A stretch of DNA of 64,000 nucleotides from the NCBI GenBank assembly GCA_018710945.1, contig DVIW01000012.1:40152-104151 (forward strand), written 5' to 3'. Positions 1-7,349 of this stretch are shown piece by piece. A program made the translations under genes and the position numbers. The stretch comes from Candidatus Aphodovivens avistercoris. GTDB taxonomy: Bacteria > Actinomycetota > Coriobacteriia > Coriobacteriales > Eggerthellaceae. The stretch's first letter is position 1, and the number at the start of each line of letters is the position of its first letter. The notes under the pieces were generated by a model, which searched no databases, had not been told where the DNA came from, and was given only the letters and a program-made list of their open reading frames with translations.

Positions 1-180
1 CCAGCGCAGAGCGGGGCGTCGTCGGACGGGCTTGCCGAGGCCTTGGCGGCCGCCATCGGCGAGCGGATGAAGGTCAAAGGCGACACGGTGTACAACTTCT
101 ACCAGCCGGTCGAATCGCCCGACGAGATCGCCAGGGCGATCAGGCTGAAAGAGAGGTACGGATTGGCGGCGAGGTCATGA
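1..180 (+). CDS. Phage tail tape measure protein, C-terminal end (partial)
   Basis: Reading frame 1 is open from the window edge to TGA at 178-180 and gives 59 residues. The stretch around NFYQPVESPDEIARAIR matches the usual C-terminus of siphophage tape measure proteins, where a short 'N-Y-P-ES-P-E-AR-I' block ends the chain. Its stop overlaps the next gene's start (ATGA at 177-180), and the next gene is a distal tail protein, which is the standard siphophage order. The rest of the gene lies to the left of the window. The family call rests on a short stretch plus the order of the neighbours. Confidence 0.7.
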   Translation, partial: PAQSGASSDGLAEALAAAIGERMKVKGDTVYNFYQPVESPDEIARAIRLKERYGLAARS

Positions 181-1115
181 GCAACTTGGTCATCGAGATC
201 GTGCGCGACGACGGGCTGGGAGACGGCAACCCGTCGTTCATCGCCGACGGAAGCAGGTGGGGCATACCCGTTGGCGGGCTGGAGAACTTCGGCGAGGTGT
301 CCTACGAGGTTTCGACGCAGGAATACGCGCAGTACGACGGCTCGTCGCTTATGCGCGAGAGAACTCCCGAGCAGGACCGCACGATGGAGTTCGTTGCCCG
401 CATCCCGCCCGAAGAGGCACGCGACGAGGCGATGGCGTTCTTCATCCCCCACCGCGAATACACGGTGAGGTGCACGGCGTTCGGCCGGACGCGGCACTTC
501 AAGGGGCGCCAGCTCGCCTTCGCCGTCAAACTCGGAGGCGTGAACGAGCGGACCAAGGCCACCTGGACGTGCCTGTGCACCCAGCCGTTCTGGCTGTCGG
601 AGGGCGAGCACGGCTACGACATCGCCGAAGCGCAGGGCATGAGGTTCTTCCCCTTCGTCTCGCTTCTCCCCGGCATCGACCTGCCGGGGACGGCGGAGAA
701 CGACGCCGGCGCCAAGGCCCCCGCGTACGTGCCGGGGTTCGTCTGCGGCATCGTCAGCCACACACTGCGCCTGGAGAACGGCGGGCACGTCCCCACCTAC
801 CCGCGCTTCGCCGTTTCGGCGAGCGGGAACGTGGAGAACCCGACGATCCGCGTGACGGACGCCGCAGGCAACGCCGCCATGGACGTGACGGTGCTGGTCG
901 AGATGGCCGAAGGCGACGAGCTGGTGATCGACTTCGACGCGCGCCCCACCGCGATAGAGCTCAACGGGGAGAACGTGAGCCACCTGGTCAAGCCGGGATC
1001 GACGCTGTCCGCCAGCATCGGCGTCGGGCGCTACGACGTGGAGTGGTCGGCGGAGGCGGGCGACGCGTCCATGCGCGTGGTGCCGTCCATCAGGGAGAGG
1101 TACACGGGGATATGA
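177..1115 (+). CDS. Phage distal tail protein (Dit/Sipho_tail-like)
   Basis: The 312-residue protein follows the tape measure gene with a 4-bp ATGA overlap and precedes a Gp37-like tail protein with another such overlap, so translation is probably coupled. The N-terminal half (about residues 25-145) has the pattern of the Sipho_tail/Dit family: an opening strand pair, a DRTMEFVARIP segment, a domain with FKGRQLAFAVK, and a TKATWTCLCTQPFWL stretch like the conserved 'CxPFW' segment of Dit proteins. The C-terminal half looks like a beta-sandwich extension. The likely role is the hexameric hub at the tail tip that joins tube and baseplate. No signal peptide or membrane segment is present. Family assignment is from pattern and synteny. 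Confidence 0.75.
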   Translation: MSNLVIEIVRDDGLGDGNPSFIADGSRWGIPVGGLENFGEVSYEVSTQEYAQYDGSSLMRERTPEQDRTMEFVARIPPEEARDEAMAFFIPHREYTVRCTAFGRTRHFKGRQLAFAVKLGGVNERTKATWTCLCTQPFWLSEGEHGYDIAEAQGMRFFPFVSLLPGIDLPGTAENDAGAKAPAYVPGFVCGIVSHTLRLENGGHVPTYPRFAVSASGNVENPTIRVTDAAGNAAMDVTVLVEMAEGDELVIDFDARPTAIELNGENVSHLVKPGSTLSASIGVGRYDVEWSAEAGDASMRVVPSIRERYTGI

Positions 1116-2185
1116 TCGAAGCAGTCATCAGCCTGTACATGGTCGATCCGTCCGGGGCCGTCGCCCTTGCTGCGGCGAACGTCCCCTACTCCAACCTGCA
1201 ATGGAACCGCTCCCTCTCGACGTGCGGCGACTTCGCCGCGCAGCTCGTCGGCCGGTTCCCGCTGCCATGGCCGGGGCGCTACCTGCTCACCCGCAGCGAC
1301 CGCCCCGAGGCGGCCGTCGTGGAGAAGGTCGAGTACTCGGACGGCGTTGCGAGCATGTCGGGCAGGTTCGCCGAATGCCTGCTCGACCGCCGGCGGTTCG
1401 GCGCTTCCGGCGGAGCGGCCAGCGGGGCGAACTGGCGCCAGGCGGTCACGGAAGCGTTCGAGTCTTGGCCGCTTGAGGACGCCCCCGCCATCCTGATGGG
1501 CGCGGGAACCGAGCAGGCGTCCGGCGCGTCCTACGCCGTCAAGGCCGACAAAAGCGCCACGGCGATGGAGGCGGTCTACGCCGTGACGTCGGCAAAGGGA
1601 AGCTACCCCGTCCTGTCGCTTGACTGGGAGGCGGGCGCGCTTTCACTGTCGATCATCGATGGCAAGGACAGGACGCGCGCGCAGTCCGAGAGGCCGGTCA
1701 TGGTGTTCGGTTTGGAAATGGCCACGGCGAGCGCGGTGTCGTACTCGGGCGACTACTCGGTGGCGTGCTCGACCGTGGTCGCCACGGCGTCGAAGCAGGC
1801 CCAGGACGCGGCGGGCGTCGAGGTCGAGGTCGCCGTTCCGGGGTTCGACCCCGAGACGATGTGGCGCGCCATCGCATCCGAGGACGTGTCATCGCTCTGC
1901 TCGGACGATCCGACCGAGGGCGAGGCGGCCGAAGCCGGCGCGCTGCGCGCCTACGACCACATGCCCGCGCTGTCGGTGGACGCCACCGCCATGGGAAACG
2001 GGTACGGAACGCTGTGGGACCTCGGCGACACCTGCGAGGCCGACGTTCCCGAGGCCGGCGTGTCGGCATCGGCACGCATCGAGGAGGTGCGCGAGGTGGT
2101 CAAGAAGGAGGGAGCGACACTTGAGGTCTCATTGGGGTCGAAGGCGATAAGCAAGGTCGCGCGGGCGCTGATGCGCCTGCGATAG
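1112..2185 (+). CDS. Phage tail protein, ReqiPepy6 Gp37-like
   Basis: The frame is open much further upstream, but the real start is ATG 1112, which overlaps the TGA of the distal tail gene (ATGA), giving 357 residues. The N-terminus (MIEAVISLYMVDPSG, then LQWNRSLSTCGDFAAQL) and the later EYSDGVASMSGRFAECLLDRR segment are typical of the Gp37-like tail-hub family of actinobacterial siphophages. The C-terminal part (DLGDTCEADVPEAGVSASARIEEVREV) resembles the closing beta-domain of hub proteins. It probably forms the trimeric hub at the tail tip. Upstream residues in this frame are Arg/Gly-rich shadow sequence and were left out. Confidence 0.75.
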   Translation: MIEAVISLYMVDPSGAVALAAANVPYSNLQWNRSLSTCGDFAAQLVGRFPLPWPGRYLLTRSDRPEAAVVEKVEYSDGVASMSGRFAECLLDRRRFGASGGAASGANWRQAVTEAFESWPLEDAPAILMGAGTEQASGASYAVKADKSATAMEAVYAVTSAKGSYPVLSLDWEAGALSLSIIDGKDRTRAQSERPVMVFGLEMATASAVSYSGDYSVACSTVVATASKQAQDAAGVEVEVAVPGFDPETMWRAIASEDVSSLCSDDPTEGEAAEAGALRAYDHMPALSVDATAMGNGYGTLWDLGDTCEADVPEAGVSASARIEEVREVVKKEGATLEVSLGSKAISKVARALMRLR

Positions 2186-2192
2186 GGGGAAT

Positions 2193-3131
2193 ATGGCAAA
2201 AGTCACATCGATCATAGACGTGTACCCCATCGATTCCGACTTCAAGAAGGACGAGAGCGGGGGTTTCATCCTTGACGAGCACGGCTTCGTGATCCCTGAC
2301 AGGGGCTCGAACGCCGACGCGCTGCGCGACGTCATGAAGACGTTCTTCTCCAGCGGCGTGTTCGCCGACAGAGGCGACGAGCTGGCGGTCATCTCTTCCG
2401 GCGGAACCTGGAAAGTTGGAACCGGCATCGCGATGGCCGACGGCCTGCGCATCCCCGTGGAAGAGCCGGCCGAGGTGATAGGCCAGGAAGAGATCGGGGC
2501 GGGCGAGTACGCCTACATCTGCATAGCCGGCAGGTTCGAGACGCAGCTCCGAGACGGCGGCATCTATCCGGTGGTCACGAGCTCGCCAGCGTACGAGCCC
2601 GTGCGCGACGGATCGACCTACGAGCTTGTGCTGGCGCGCATCGACTGGCGCGGAACCATGACCGACTACCGCCTCGACCCGTCCATGTGCGGCGTCGCCG
2701 CCCCGTTCGAGAGCATCGACACCGATTCGTTCATGCTGGAGCTGTACACGGCGGTCAGCCAGTTCAACCTCAACGTCGGTAAGGTGAGCAGCCTGCCGAG
2801 CGGCAGCACCCCCGAGGTCGTCGTGCGCAAGCCGATCATGGCTGGCGGGGAGGTGTACATCGACTTCGGCATCCCCAGGGGCGCGCCCGGCGAGCCGGGT
2901 CAGAGCGCGCCGGGGCTGTACATACAGGAGGATAGGCCAACAGAGCCGTCCGAGGGGGCGGTGTGGATGGGGACGAATCCAGACACGCGCCAGATCGAGC
3001 AGATTGAGGTCTACGAGCTGAAGGGCACCTATCCGGACGAGTTCTACCCGGACGAAGCCTACCCCGACGGCACAATCAAATGGGTGCCCTACACCATCGA
3101 CCCGTCCCTGATCACTGGAAGCCAATCGTAA
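2193..3131 (+). CDS. Phage tail-tip/baseplate structural protein with collagen-like stretch
   Basis: The 312-residue protein starts 7 bp after the Gp37-like gene, behind an AGGGGGA ribosome site. Residues 1-60 (FKKDESGGFILDEHGFVIPDRGSNADALRD) resemble the N-terminus of upper-baseplate proteins of Gram-positive siphophages. A collagen-like segment, GAPGEPGQSAPG, sits near residue 230, followed by an acidic tail with repeated YPDE/FYPDE/AYPDG units. This layout fits an adhesin anchor or tail-fibre protein. I do not recognise an enzyme domain. Its neighbours on both sides are tail genes, and the fibre gene after it carries the switching C-terminus. Confidence 0.6.
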   Translation: MAKVTSIIDVYPIDSDFKKDESGGFILDEHGFVIPDRGSNADALRDVMKTFFSSGVFADRGDELAVISSGGTWKVGTGIAMADGLRIPVEEPAEVIGQEEIGAGEYAYICIAGRFETQLRDGGIYPVVTSSPAYEPVRDGSTYELVLARIDWRGTMTDYRLDPSMCGVAAPFESIDTDSFMLELYTAVSQFNLNVGKVSSLPSGSTPEVVVRKPIMAGGEVYIDFGIPRGAPGEPGQSAPGLYIQEDRPTEPSEGAVWMGTNPDTRQIEQIEVYELKGTYPDEFYPDEAYPDGTIKWVPYTIDPSLITGSQS

Positions 3132-3144
3132 GGAGAATTGAAGA

Positions 3145-3669
3145 ATGGCGAAGCAGACCGAAATCGGCTACGAGGCCCCCATCGAGTACCAGCCCTACGA
3201 CACGGGCGGCACCCTCGTCAGGGCGGCGCACCTCAACGCGATGAACGAGGGCATCGTGAACGCCTGCAACGCGATTGACGAGCTGCGCACCAAGCGCCTC
3301 GTCACCTACATGGTGCTGCAGGACGGCGAGACCGCCACGCAGGACGCCTACGGCGAGGCGATCCTGGGGCCGTGCCTGATCCTCGACCTCGCCGAGCGCG
3401 CGACCTACTACGACAACGGCGAGGACGGCGAGGCGCACGAGCGCAACCTGATCACGTCCGGAGCCGACATCGACGCGCTCCGGGATTCCATATCCCGGTG
3501 CGTCACCGCATCGGCTGTGACGGCCATGGTGAAGACTGGCAGCAACCATCCTATCGAGATCGTGGTTGAGGGTGATGACAGCAACGTGACGCTGTACGCT
3601 TCGAGCGCGGGCATCGGGCTGTGGGACAACACCACAAGCAGCGCAATCGGCTCCGTTGACTGGCAATAG
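3145..3669 (+). CDS. Phage tail fibre/receptor-binding protein with switchable C-terminus (expressed form)
   Basis: The 174-residue protein has a clear AAGGAG ribosome site 8 bp before ATG 3145. The constant part (residues 1-about 114) ends at Asp-Ser-Ile-Ser, which is encoded by the 12-bp site at 3485-3496. The remaining residues, to the terminal Trp-Gln, form the variable end now in place. Two other copies of the same site lie downstream, each leading in the same codon phase (Ser-Ile-Ser) into a different C-terminus. Inversion or deletion between sites would therefore replace the last ~60 residues without a frameshift. The variable ends are Thr/Ser/Val-rich and look like beta knobs. The receptor-binding role is inferred from position and from known phage inversion systems. 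Confidence 0.7.
   Translation: MAKQTEIGYEAPIEYQPYDTGGTLVRAAHLNAMNEGIVNACNAIDELRTKRLVTYMVLQDGETATQDAYGEAILGPCLILDLAERATYYDNGEDGEAHERNLITSGADIDALRDSISRCVTASAVTAMVKTGSNHPIEIVVEGDDSNVTLYASSAGIGLWDNTTSSAIGSVDWQ
3485..3496 (+). repeat. Recombination site 1 (inside the expressed fibre gene)
   Basis: ATTCCATATCCC, found identically at 3671-3682 and, inverted, at 4250-4261. Here it lies in a near-palindrome, CCGGGA at 3480-3485 and TCCCGG at 3493-3498 around a 7-bp centre, the usual architecture of a tyrosine-recombinase crossover site. It is translated as ..Ser-Ile-Ser.. within the fibre protein. Confidence 0.75.
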
Positions 3670-3670
3670 C

Positions 3671-3682
3671 ATTCCATATCCC
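3671..3682 (+). repeat. Recombination site 2 (direct)
   Basis: Exact copy of ATTCCATATCCC, with two further matching bases (GG) shared with site 1. It begins one base after the TAG stop of the expressed fibre gene and opens silent cassette 2. Confidence 0.75.
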
Positions 3683-3936
3683 GGACTAAACTTCTTACGA
3701 TTTCCGGGAGGGAAGTGGCGGCCAACAGCTATTCCGATTTCGTGTTCGAAACCGAGGATTTCCAGTCGGTTCTATTCGCGATTCCCAATGTGACGACCGC
3801 ATCGGAATCGTCAAAATACGGACTGCTGTCGGTCTCCACGACGCAATGGGGTGCCGAAACGGTCACCGTCAGGCTGTACAACGGCTCGGACGTGCGCGTC
3901 ATTCCTACCGTCCGCGTTCTCGTGGTCGGCAGGTAG
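3671..3936 (+). other. Silent alternative C-terminal fibre cassette 2 (direct orientation)
   Basis: The frame starting in site 2 (TCC ATA TCC CGG = Ser-Ile-Ser-Arg) is open to TAG at 3934-3936 and encodes about 88 residues ending VRVLVVGR. It has no convincing start of its own. A GTG at 3715 is preceded by GGGAGGG only 2 bp away, and it lies inside the open frame that begins at the site. Recombination between sites 1 and 2 (direct repeats) would delete cassette 1 and fuse this one in frame to the constant part. After inversion between sites 2 and 3 it could also be delivered by inversion from site 1. Confidence 0.7.
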
Positions 3937-3944
3937 CGCCGCCC

Positions 3945-4261
3945 CTATTCGCCCGCTACGTAGACGAGGCGCACCCAGCCGCTTTCGCCGACGTTGGACG
4001 TTCCCGTGGCCCAGACGGCCCCTGCCTGGGGGTAGAACCTCACGTTGCTGCCCGGCAGGCAGAAGTACGGAAGCTCCTCGTATGGAGCCGGCAGATCGGG
4101 GAACTCGAACTGGAGCGCGTTGCCGGGGCTCTTGGCCGATGTGCAGTCGGCGTAGAACTGCAGGATCACCATTCCGCCAGATCGCACCGGGCTTATGAAC
4201 TGGTAATCGTGCGTAGCCGATGACGCGTCTCCGATCTCAGCGAACGTCTGGGATATGGAAT
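3945..4261 (-). other. Silent alternative C-terminal fibre cassette 3 (inverted orientation)
   Basis: On the minus strand the frame running from site 3 (TAT TCC ATA TCC CAG = Tyr-Ser-Ile-Ser-Gln) stays open from 4261 to TAG at 3947-3945 and encodes about 105 residues ending VRLVYVAGE. A weak GTG exists at 4187, but the protein-like sequence (QTFAEIGDASSATHDYQF) extends upstream of it to the recombination site, so this is a cassette rather than a gene. Inversion of 3485-4261 would join it in frame to the constant part of the fibre gene. It converges on cassette 2 with an 8-bp gap. Confidence 0.7.
4250..4261 (-). repeat. Recombination site 3 (inverted)
   Basis: GGGATATGGAAT on the plus strand, the exact reverse complement of sites 1 and 2. 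The following bases are CAG in place of CGG. It ends 4 bp from the recombinase gene's stop codon. Confidence 0.75.
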
Positions 4262-4265
4262 ACCC

Positions 4266-5150
4266 TCACGCCGACCGCTGCAGATGCGCCGCCCACGCCC
4301 GCTGCGCCTGGACGCACACGCTCTTGCGCGGCACGATGTAGTGCTCGTATGCCGTGCCTATCTCTGTGTGACCCAGCATCATCGCCACCGTCTCTATGCC
4401 CACGCCCGCCTCTATGGCGATGGTGGCCCAGCTGTGCCGCAGGTTGGTCATGGAGACGTGCGGCAGGCCGTGCGAGCGGCACCACGACCTTATCCGCCTC
4501 GCCGTGGCGGTTGGGGACAGCGGGCAGACCAGATCGGACTTGCGTCGGCCCTTGGCGAGCTGGCGAAGGCGGCGCAGCGCAAAGGATGGGAGCCACAGGC
4601 TGCGGTCACTGCGGTCGGTCTTTGGCGGCACCACCACCGTCCCCGACCGCACGTCCTGGCGGCTCTTGGACACGCGTACCTCGCCGGTCTTGAGGTTGAC
4701 GTCCCCCCACGTGAGCGCACACGACTCGCCGCGCCGAAGCCCGAGCGTTAGCGAGCAGATAGCCGCCGCCTCGGCCTCGCATCCCCAGAGGCCGCGCAGG
4801 TAGTCGCGCGCCTGGGAGGCGTCTAGTACCTGCGGATGGTAGGCGGGCTTGCGCGGCAGCTCGATGCCGGCCGTGGTGGGATCGTAGACACGCAGCCCCA
4901 GCCTGCGGATGGCCCAGCGGATGACCTGGCGCAGGGTCTTGTAGGCCTTTTCCGCCGCTCCCGGAAGCTCGAACGATGCCACCCAATCCTGGACGGAGTC
5001 CGGATCGATCTCTTCCAAGGCCATGCCGCCCCAGCGGGGCAGCACATGGAGGCGAAGGGCACTTGCGTAGCCCTCCACGGTGCTCTCGCGGCGCGTGCGG
5101 CGCTTGTCGGTCAGGTACAGATCTGCGATCTCGGCGATGGTCATGGCCAT
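4266..5150 (-). CDS. Tyrosine recombinase, probable shufflon-type invertase
   Basis: The 294-residue protein has an SAM-like N-terminal DNA-binding domain (about 5-95) and a tyrosine-recombinase catalytic domain (about 105-290). Visible catalytic residues are Arg in LGLRRGE (139/140), Arg238 in NLRHSW, His261 in LGHTEIG and Tyr271. The usual His of the HxxR box is Thr (TNLR, 235-238), an uncommon variant. AGGAG at 5156-5160 supports the start. The gene sits between the cassettes and the holin gene, with its 3' end touching site 3. That position fits a DNA invertase like R64 Rci better than a chromosomal integrase, although a role in prophage integration cannot be excluded. Confidence 0.85.
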   Translation of the reverse strand: MAMTIAEIADLYLTDKRRTRRESTVEGYASALRLHVLPRWGGMALEEIDPDSVQDWVASFELPGAAEKAYKTLRQVIRWAIRRLGLRVYDPTTAGIELPRKPAYHPQVLDASQARDYLRGLWGCEAEAAAICSLTLGLRRGESCALTWGDVNLKTGEVRVSKSRQDVRSGTVVVPPKTDRSDRSLWLPSFALRRLRQLAKGRRKSDLVCPLSPTATARRIRSWCRSHGLPHVSMTNLRHSWATIAIEAGVGIETVAMMLGHTEIGTAYEHYIVPRKSVCVQAQRAWAAHLQRSA

Positions 5151-5177
5151 GGCGTCTCCTCTCGTTTTCAGCGGTCA

Positions 5178-5229
5178 GAAATCCCAGACCGAATTCTGTC
5201 CCTTCCAGCTGCTTGCGGCCTGGGATTTC
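5178..5229. repeat. Inverted repeat upstream of the recombinase
   Basis: GAAATCCCAG at 5178-5187 and its perfect complement CTGGGATTTC at 5220-5229, 32 bp apart, lie in the divergent gap between the recombinase and holin genes. The half-site shares ATCCCAGAC with recombination site 3. It could be an operator or an accessory binding site for the recombinase. Function is not shown. Confidence 0.5.
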
Positions 5230-5282
5230 CTCAAGCGACACAAGGGAGATCATGACCGGGCAACCAAGGGAAAGGAACGGAA

Positions 5283-5654
5283 ATGGGTCTCGAATCCCCA
5301 GAAATCGGCCTGCTCGCCGTCACGGTCGCCTTCATGCTGCTGGATATGGTGACGGGCATCGCCAAGGGCGCCAAATCGGGCGCGCTTGACTCGAAGGTCA
5401 TGAGGGAGGGCCTGTGGCACAAAGCGGGCTTCATCGGCCTGATGGCGCTCGCCTACGCCCTGCAGTTCGCCGCCAGCCTCGCAGATCTCGGGATCGACGT
5501 GCCGGCTATCGGCGCGGTATGCGTGTTCGTCATCCTGACCGAGGCCGTCAGCATCGCCGAGAACCTGTGCGCGCTCAACCCGTCCATCGCGTCCAGCCCG
5601 CTTGGCTCGGCGCTCGCCGGCCACGGCTCGTCCAATGCTTCAAGCGGCGATTAG
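5283..5654 (+). CDS. Phage holin (phage_holin_4 / TcdE-like family)
   Basis: The 123-residue protein has about three hydrophobic segments (roughly 8-28, 47-68, 72-95) and a small Ser/Gly-rich tail. The arrangement MLLDMVTGIAKGAKSG...VMREGLWHKAGFI is typical of the holin 4 family: a first helix ending in DxxTG, then a Lys/Ser-rich loop. GGAACGG precedes ATG 5283. It opens the lysis module and overlaps the following peptidase gene. The expected role is timed permeabilisation of the host membrane so that the endolysin reaches the wall. Confidence 0.88.
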   Translation: MGLESPEIGLLAVTVAFMLLDMVTGIAKGAKSGALDSKVMREGLWHKAGFIGLMALAYALQFAASLADLGIDVPAIGAVCVFVILTEAVSIAENLCALNPSIASSPLGSALAGHGSSNASSGD

Positions 5655-6228
5655 CGCGGCGCTGGCCGCCTGCATCGCCCTTTCGGGAATCCCGGCGACG
5701 GAATGGCAAGCCGGCAAGGAATGGACGGATAAGCCAAGGGAGATGCCCCAATGGTACCAGGGGCAAGCGGAATGGGCTGCGAGGCCCTACGGGTACGGGA
5801 CCATGGCGGATTCCGGCTGCGGGCTGGTGTCGGCGGCGATGGCGGCGTCGTGGCTCGTGAAGGACGAGGTTCCGCCCGATGCGCTCCTCGACGCCGTTGG
5901 CAACAGCTGCACCACCGGCGGCCTCAACGACATGGCGAAGTTCGGCGATTACATGGCGGGCGCCTACGGGATCGGGGTCTCCGACCGCTACCACGACCCG
6001 CAGCGCGCCATCGCCGACGCCAAGGCGGGGGCGGCGGTCATCTGCTCCGTGCCCGGCAGGCTCGGCGACAGCGTGTACACGGGGCACATCGTGGTCGCCT
6101 ACTGGCAGGACGGCTTGCGGATCGCCGATCCCGCGAGCCAGGGCAACAGCAGCCGCGTCTGGTCGGAGGCGGAGTTCGCCGCCACCGTCTGGGCGTATTT
6201 CTACACATGGGAGAAGGAGGAGATGTAG
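5635..6228 (+). CDS. C39-like cysteine peptidase, exported, in the lysis module
   Basis: Start ATG 5635 (overlapping the holin end by 20 bp) gives 197 residues beginning with a signal-peptide-like helix (about 2-20). A TTG at 5602 is the alternative, and neither has a strong ribosome site. The papain-like pattern is visible: Cys62 in DSGCGLVSAAMA, His151 in YTGHIVVAY and Asp165 in RIADPASQG, matching C39-like peptidases. It lies between holin and endolysin and ends directly against the endolysin ATG. A peptidase acting on peptide cross-links alongside the glycosidase is a reasonable inference. The substrate is unknown. Confidence 0.7.
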   Translation: MLQAAISAALAACIALSGIPATEWQAGKEWTDKPREMPQWYQGQAEWAARPYGYGTMADSGCGLVSAAMAASWLVKDEVPPDALLDAVGNSCTTGGLNDMAKFGDYMAGAYGIGVSDRYHDPQRAIADAKAGAAVICSVPGRLGDSVYTGHIVVAYWQDGLRIADPASQGNSSRVWSEAEFAATVWAYFYTWEKEEM

Positions 6229-7284
6229 ATGGCCAAGTTCATCATCGACGTGTCGGAGCACCAGGGCTCCATCGACTGGGAGGCGGTCAAGCCGCACATC
6301 GACGGCGCTATCATCCGCTGCGGGTACGGCAACGACGATGCCAGCCAGGACGACAAGCAATGGGCGCGCAACGTCAGCGAGTGCGAGCGATTGGGCATCC
6401 CGTTCGGCGTGTACCTTTACAGCTACGCCACGGACCCCGGCATGGCGCGCAGCGAGGCGCAGCACGCCCTCCGACTGATAGCGGGCCGCAAGCTGCAGTA
6501 CCCCGTGTACTTCGACTCCGAGCAGCCAGGGACGGAGGGCGTCGCTCGGGCGTGCGCCGAGGCGTTCGGCGACGTCATCGAAGCGGCTGGCTATTGGTGC
6601 GGGGTGTACGCGTCGCGCAGCTGGTTCCAGTCCTACATCAACCTCGACCGGTTCACCAAATGGATCGCGTCGTGGGGAAGCTCGGACGCCGGCATGGGGT
6701 GCGACATGTGGCAGTACTCCTCCGACGGCTCCATCGCGGGCATCTCGGGGCGCGTTGACTGCAACTGGTGCTACCGCGACTTCCCGGCGGAGATCGGCGG
6801 GGGCTCGCCGCAGGCCCCGGCGGGCGGCGGCAAGTCGGTCGAGCAGCTGGCCCAGGAGGTCATCCAGGGCCTCCACGGGAACGGGGACGAACGCAAGGCG
6901 TCCCTCGGCTCCATGTACGACGCCGTGCAGGCGCGCGTGAACGAGCTTCTGGGGGTTTCCGGCGGCTCCTCCCCTTCCGGCACCACCTACGTCGTGCAGA
7001 GCGGCGACACGCTCTCCGGCATCGGCGCGCGCTTCGGGGTGGATTACGGCGCCATCGCGTCCGCCAACGGGATCGCCGACCCCGATCTTATCTACGCCGG
7101 GCAGGTGCTGACGATCCCCGACGGCTCCGGGTCTGCATCAGGATCCTCCACCTACATCGTGCAGGCGGGCGACTGCCTCAGCGTGATCGGGGACAAGCTT
7201 GGCATCGACTGGACGGCAATCGCCGCCAACAACGGGATCGGAGCGCCCTACACCATCTACCCGGGGCAGGTCCTGTACGTCTAG
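6229..7284 (+). CDS. Endolysin: GH25 muramidase with Cpl-7 motif and two LysM domains
   Basis: The 351-residue protein starts directly after the peptidase stop, with GGAGG in the preceding codons. Residues 1-185 are a GH25 lysozyme domain: IDVSEHQG at 6-13 and the catalytic FDSE (Asp96, Glu98). Residues about 203-241 (VEQLAQEVIQGLHGNGDERK...YDAVQARVNELL) match the CW_7/Cpl-7 wall-binding motif. Two LysM domains follow (about 253-297 and 308-351, each starting YxVQxGDxLS). It cleaves the MurNAc-GlcNAc bond of peptidoglycan at lysis. It lacks a signal peptide, consistent with holin-dependent release. A strong terminator follows. Confidence 0.93.
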   Translation: MAKFIIDVSEHQGSIDWEAVKPHIDGAIIRCGYGNDDASQDDKQWARNVSECERLGIPFGVYLYSYATDPGMARSEAQHALRLIAGRKLQYPVYFDSEQPGTEGVARACAEAFGDVIEAAGYWCGVYASRSWFQSYINLDRFTKWIASWGSSDAGMGCDMWQYSSDGSIAGISGRVDCNWCYRDFPAEIGGGSPQAPAGGGKSVEQLAQEVIQGLHGNGDERKASLGSMYDAVQARVNELLGVSGGSSPSGTTYVVQSGDTLSGIGARFGVDYGAIASANGIADPDLIYAGQVLTIPDGSGSASGSSTYIVQAGDCLSVIGDKLGIDWTAIAANNGIGAPYTIYPGQVLYV

Positions 7285-7315
7285 GGGCGGCATCGGATAG
7301 GGATGCGCGCCCGTC

Positions 7316-7340
7316 GGCGGGGCTTCGGCCCCGCCTTTTT
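7316..7340 (+). terminator. Rho-independent terminator of the phage lysis module
   Basis: A 7-bp GC stem, GGCGGGG/CCCCGCC, with a CTTCGG loop is followed by TTTTT at 7336-7340, 32 bp after the endolysin stop. Confidence 0.9.
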
Positions 7341-7349
7341 CATGCCCGT

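Noticed and set aside
257..1111. N-terminal extension of the Gp37-like tail protein
   Set aside because: It lies wholly inside the distal tail gene in another frame and is Arg/Gly-rich; ATGA at 1112 gives the start.
3715..3936. A separate 73-residue gene starting at GTG 3715
   Set aside because: The open frame extends back to the recombination site in the same phase as the fibre gene, and the purine stretch before the GTG is too close for normal initiation. It is treated as a silent cassette.
5341..5360. GGATATGG in the holin gene as another recombination site
   Set aside because: It matches only part of the core, lies in a conserved holin segment and lacks a cassette.
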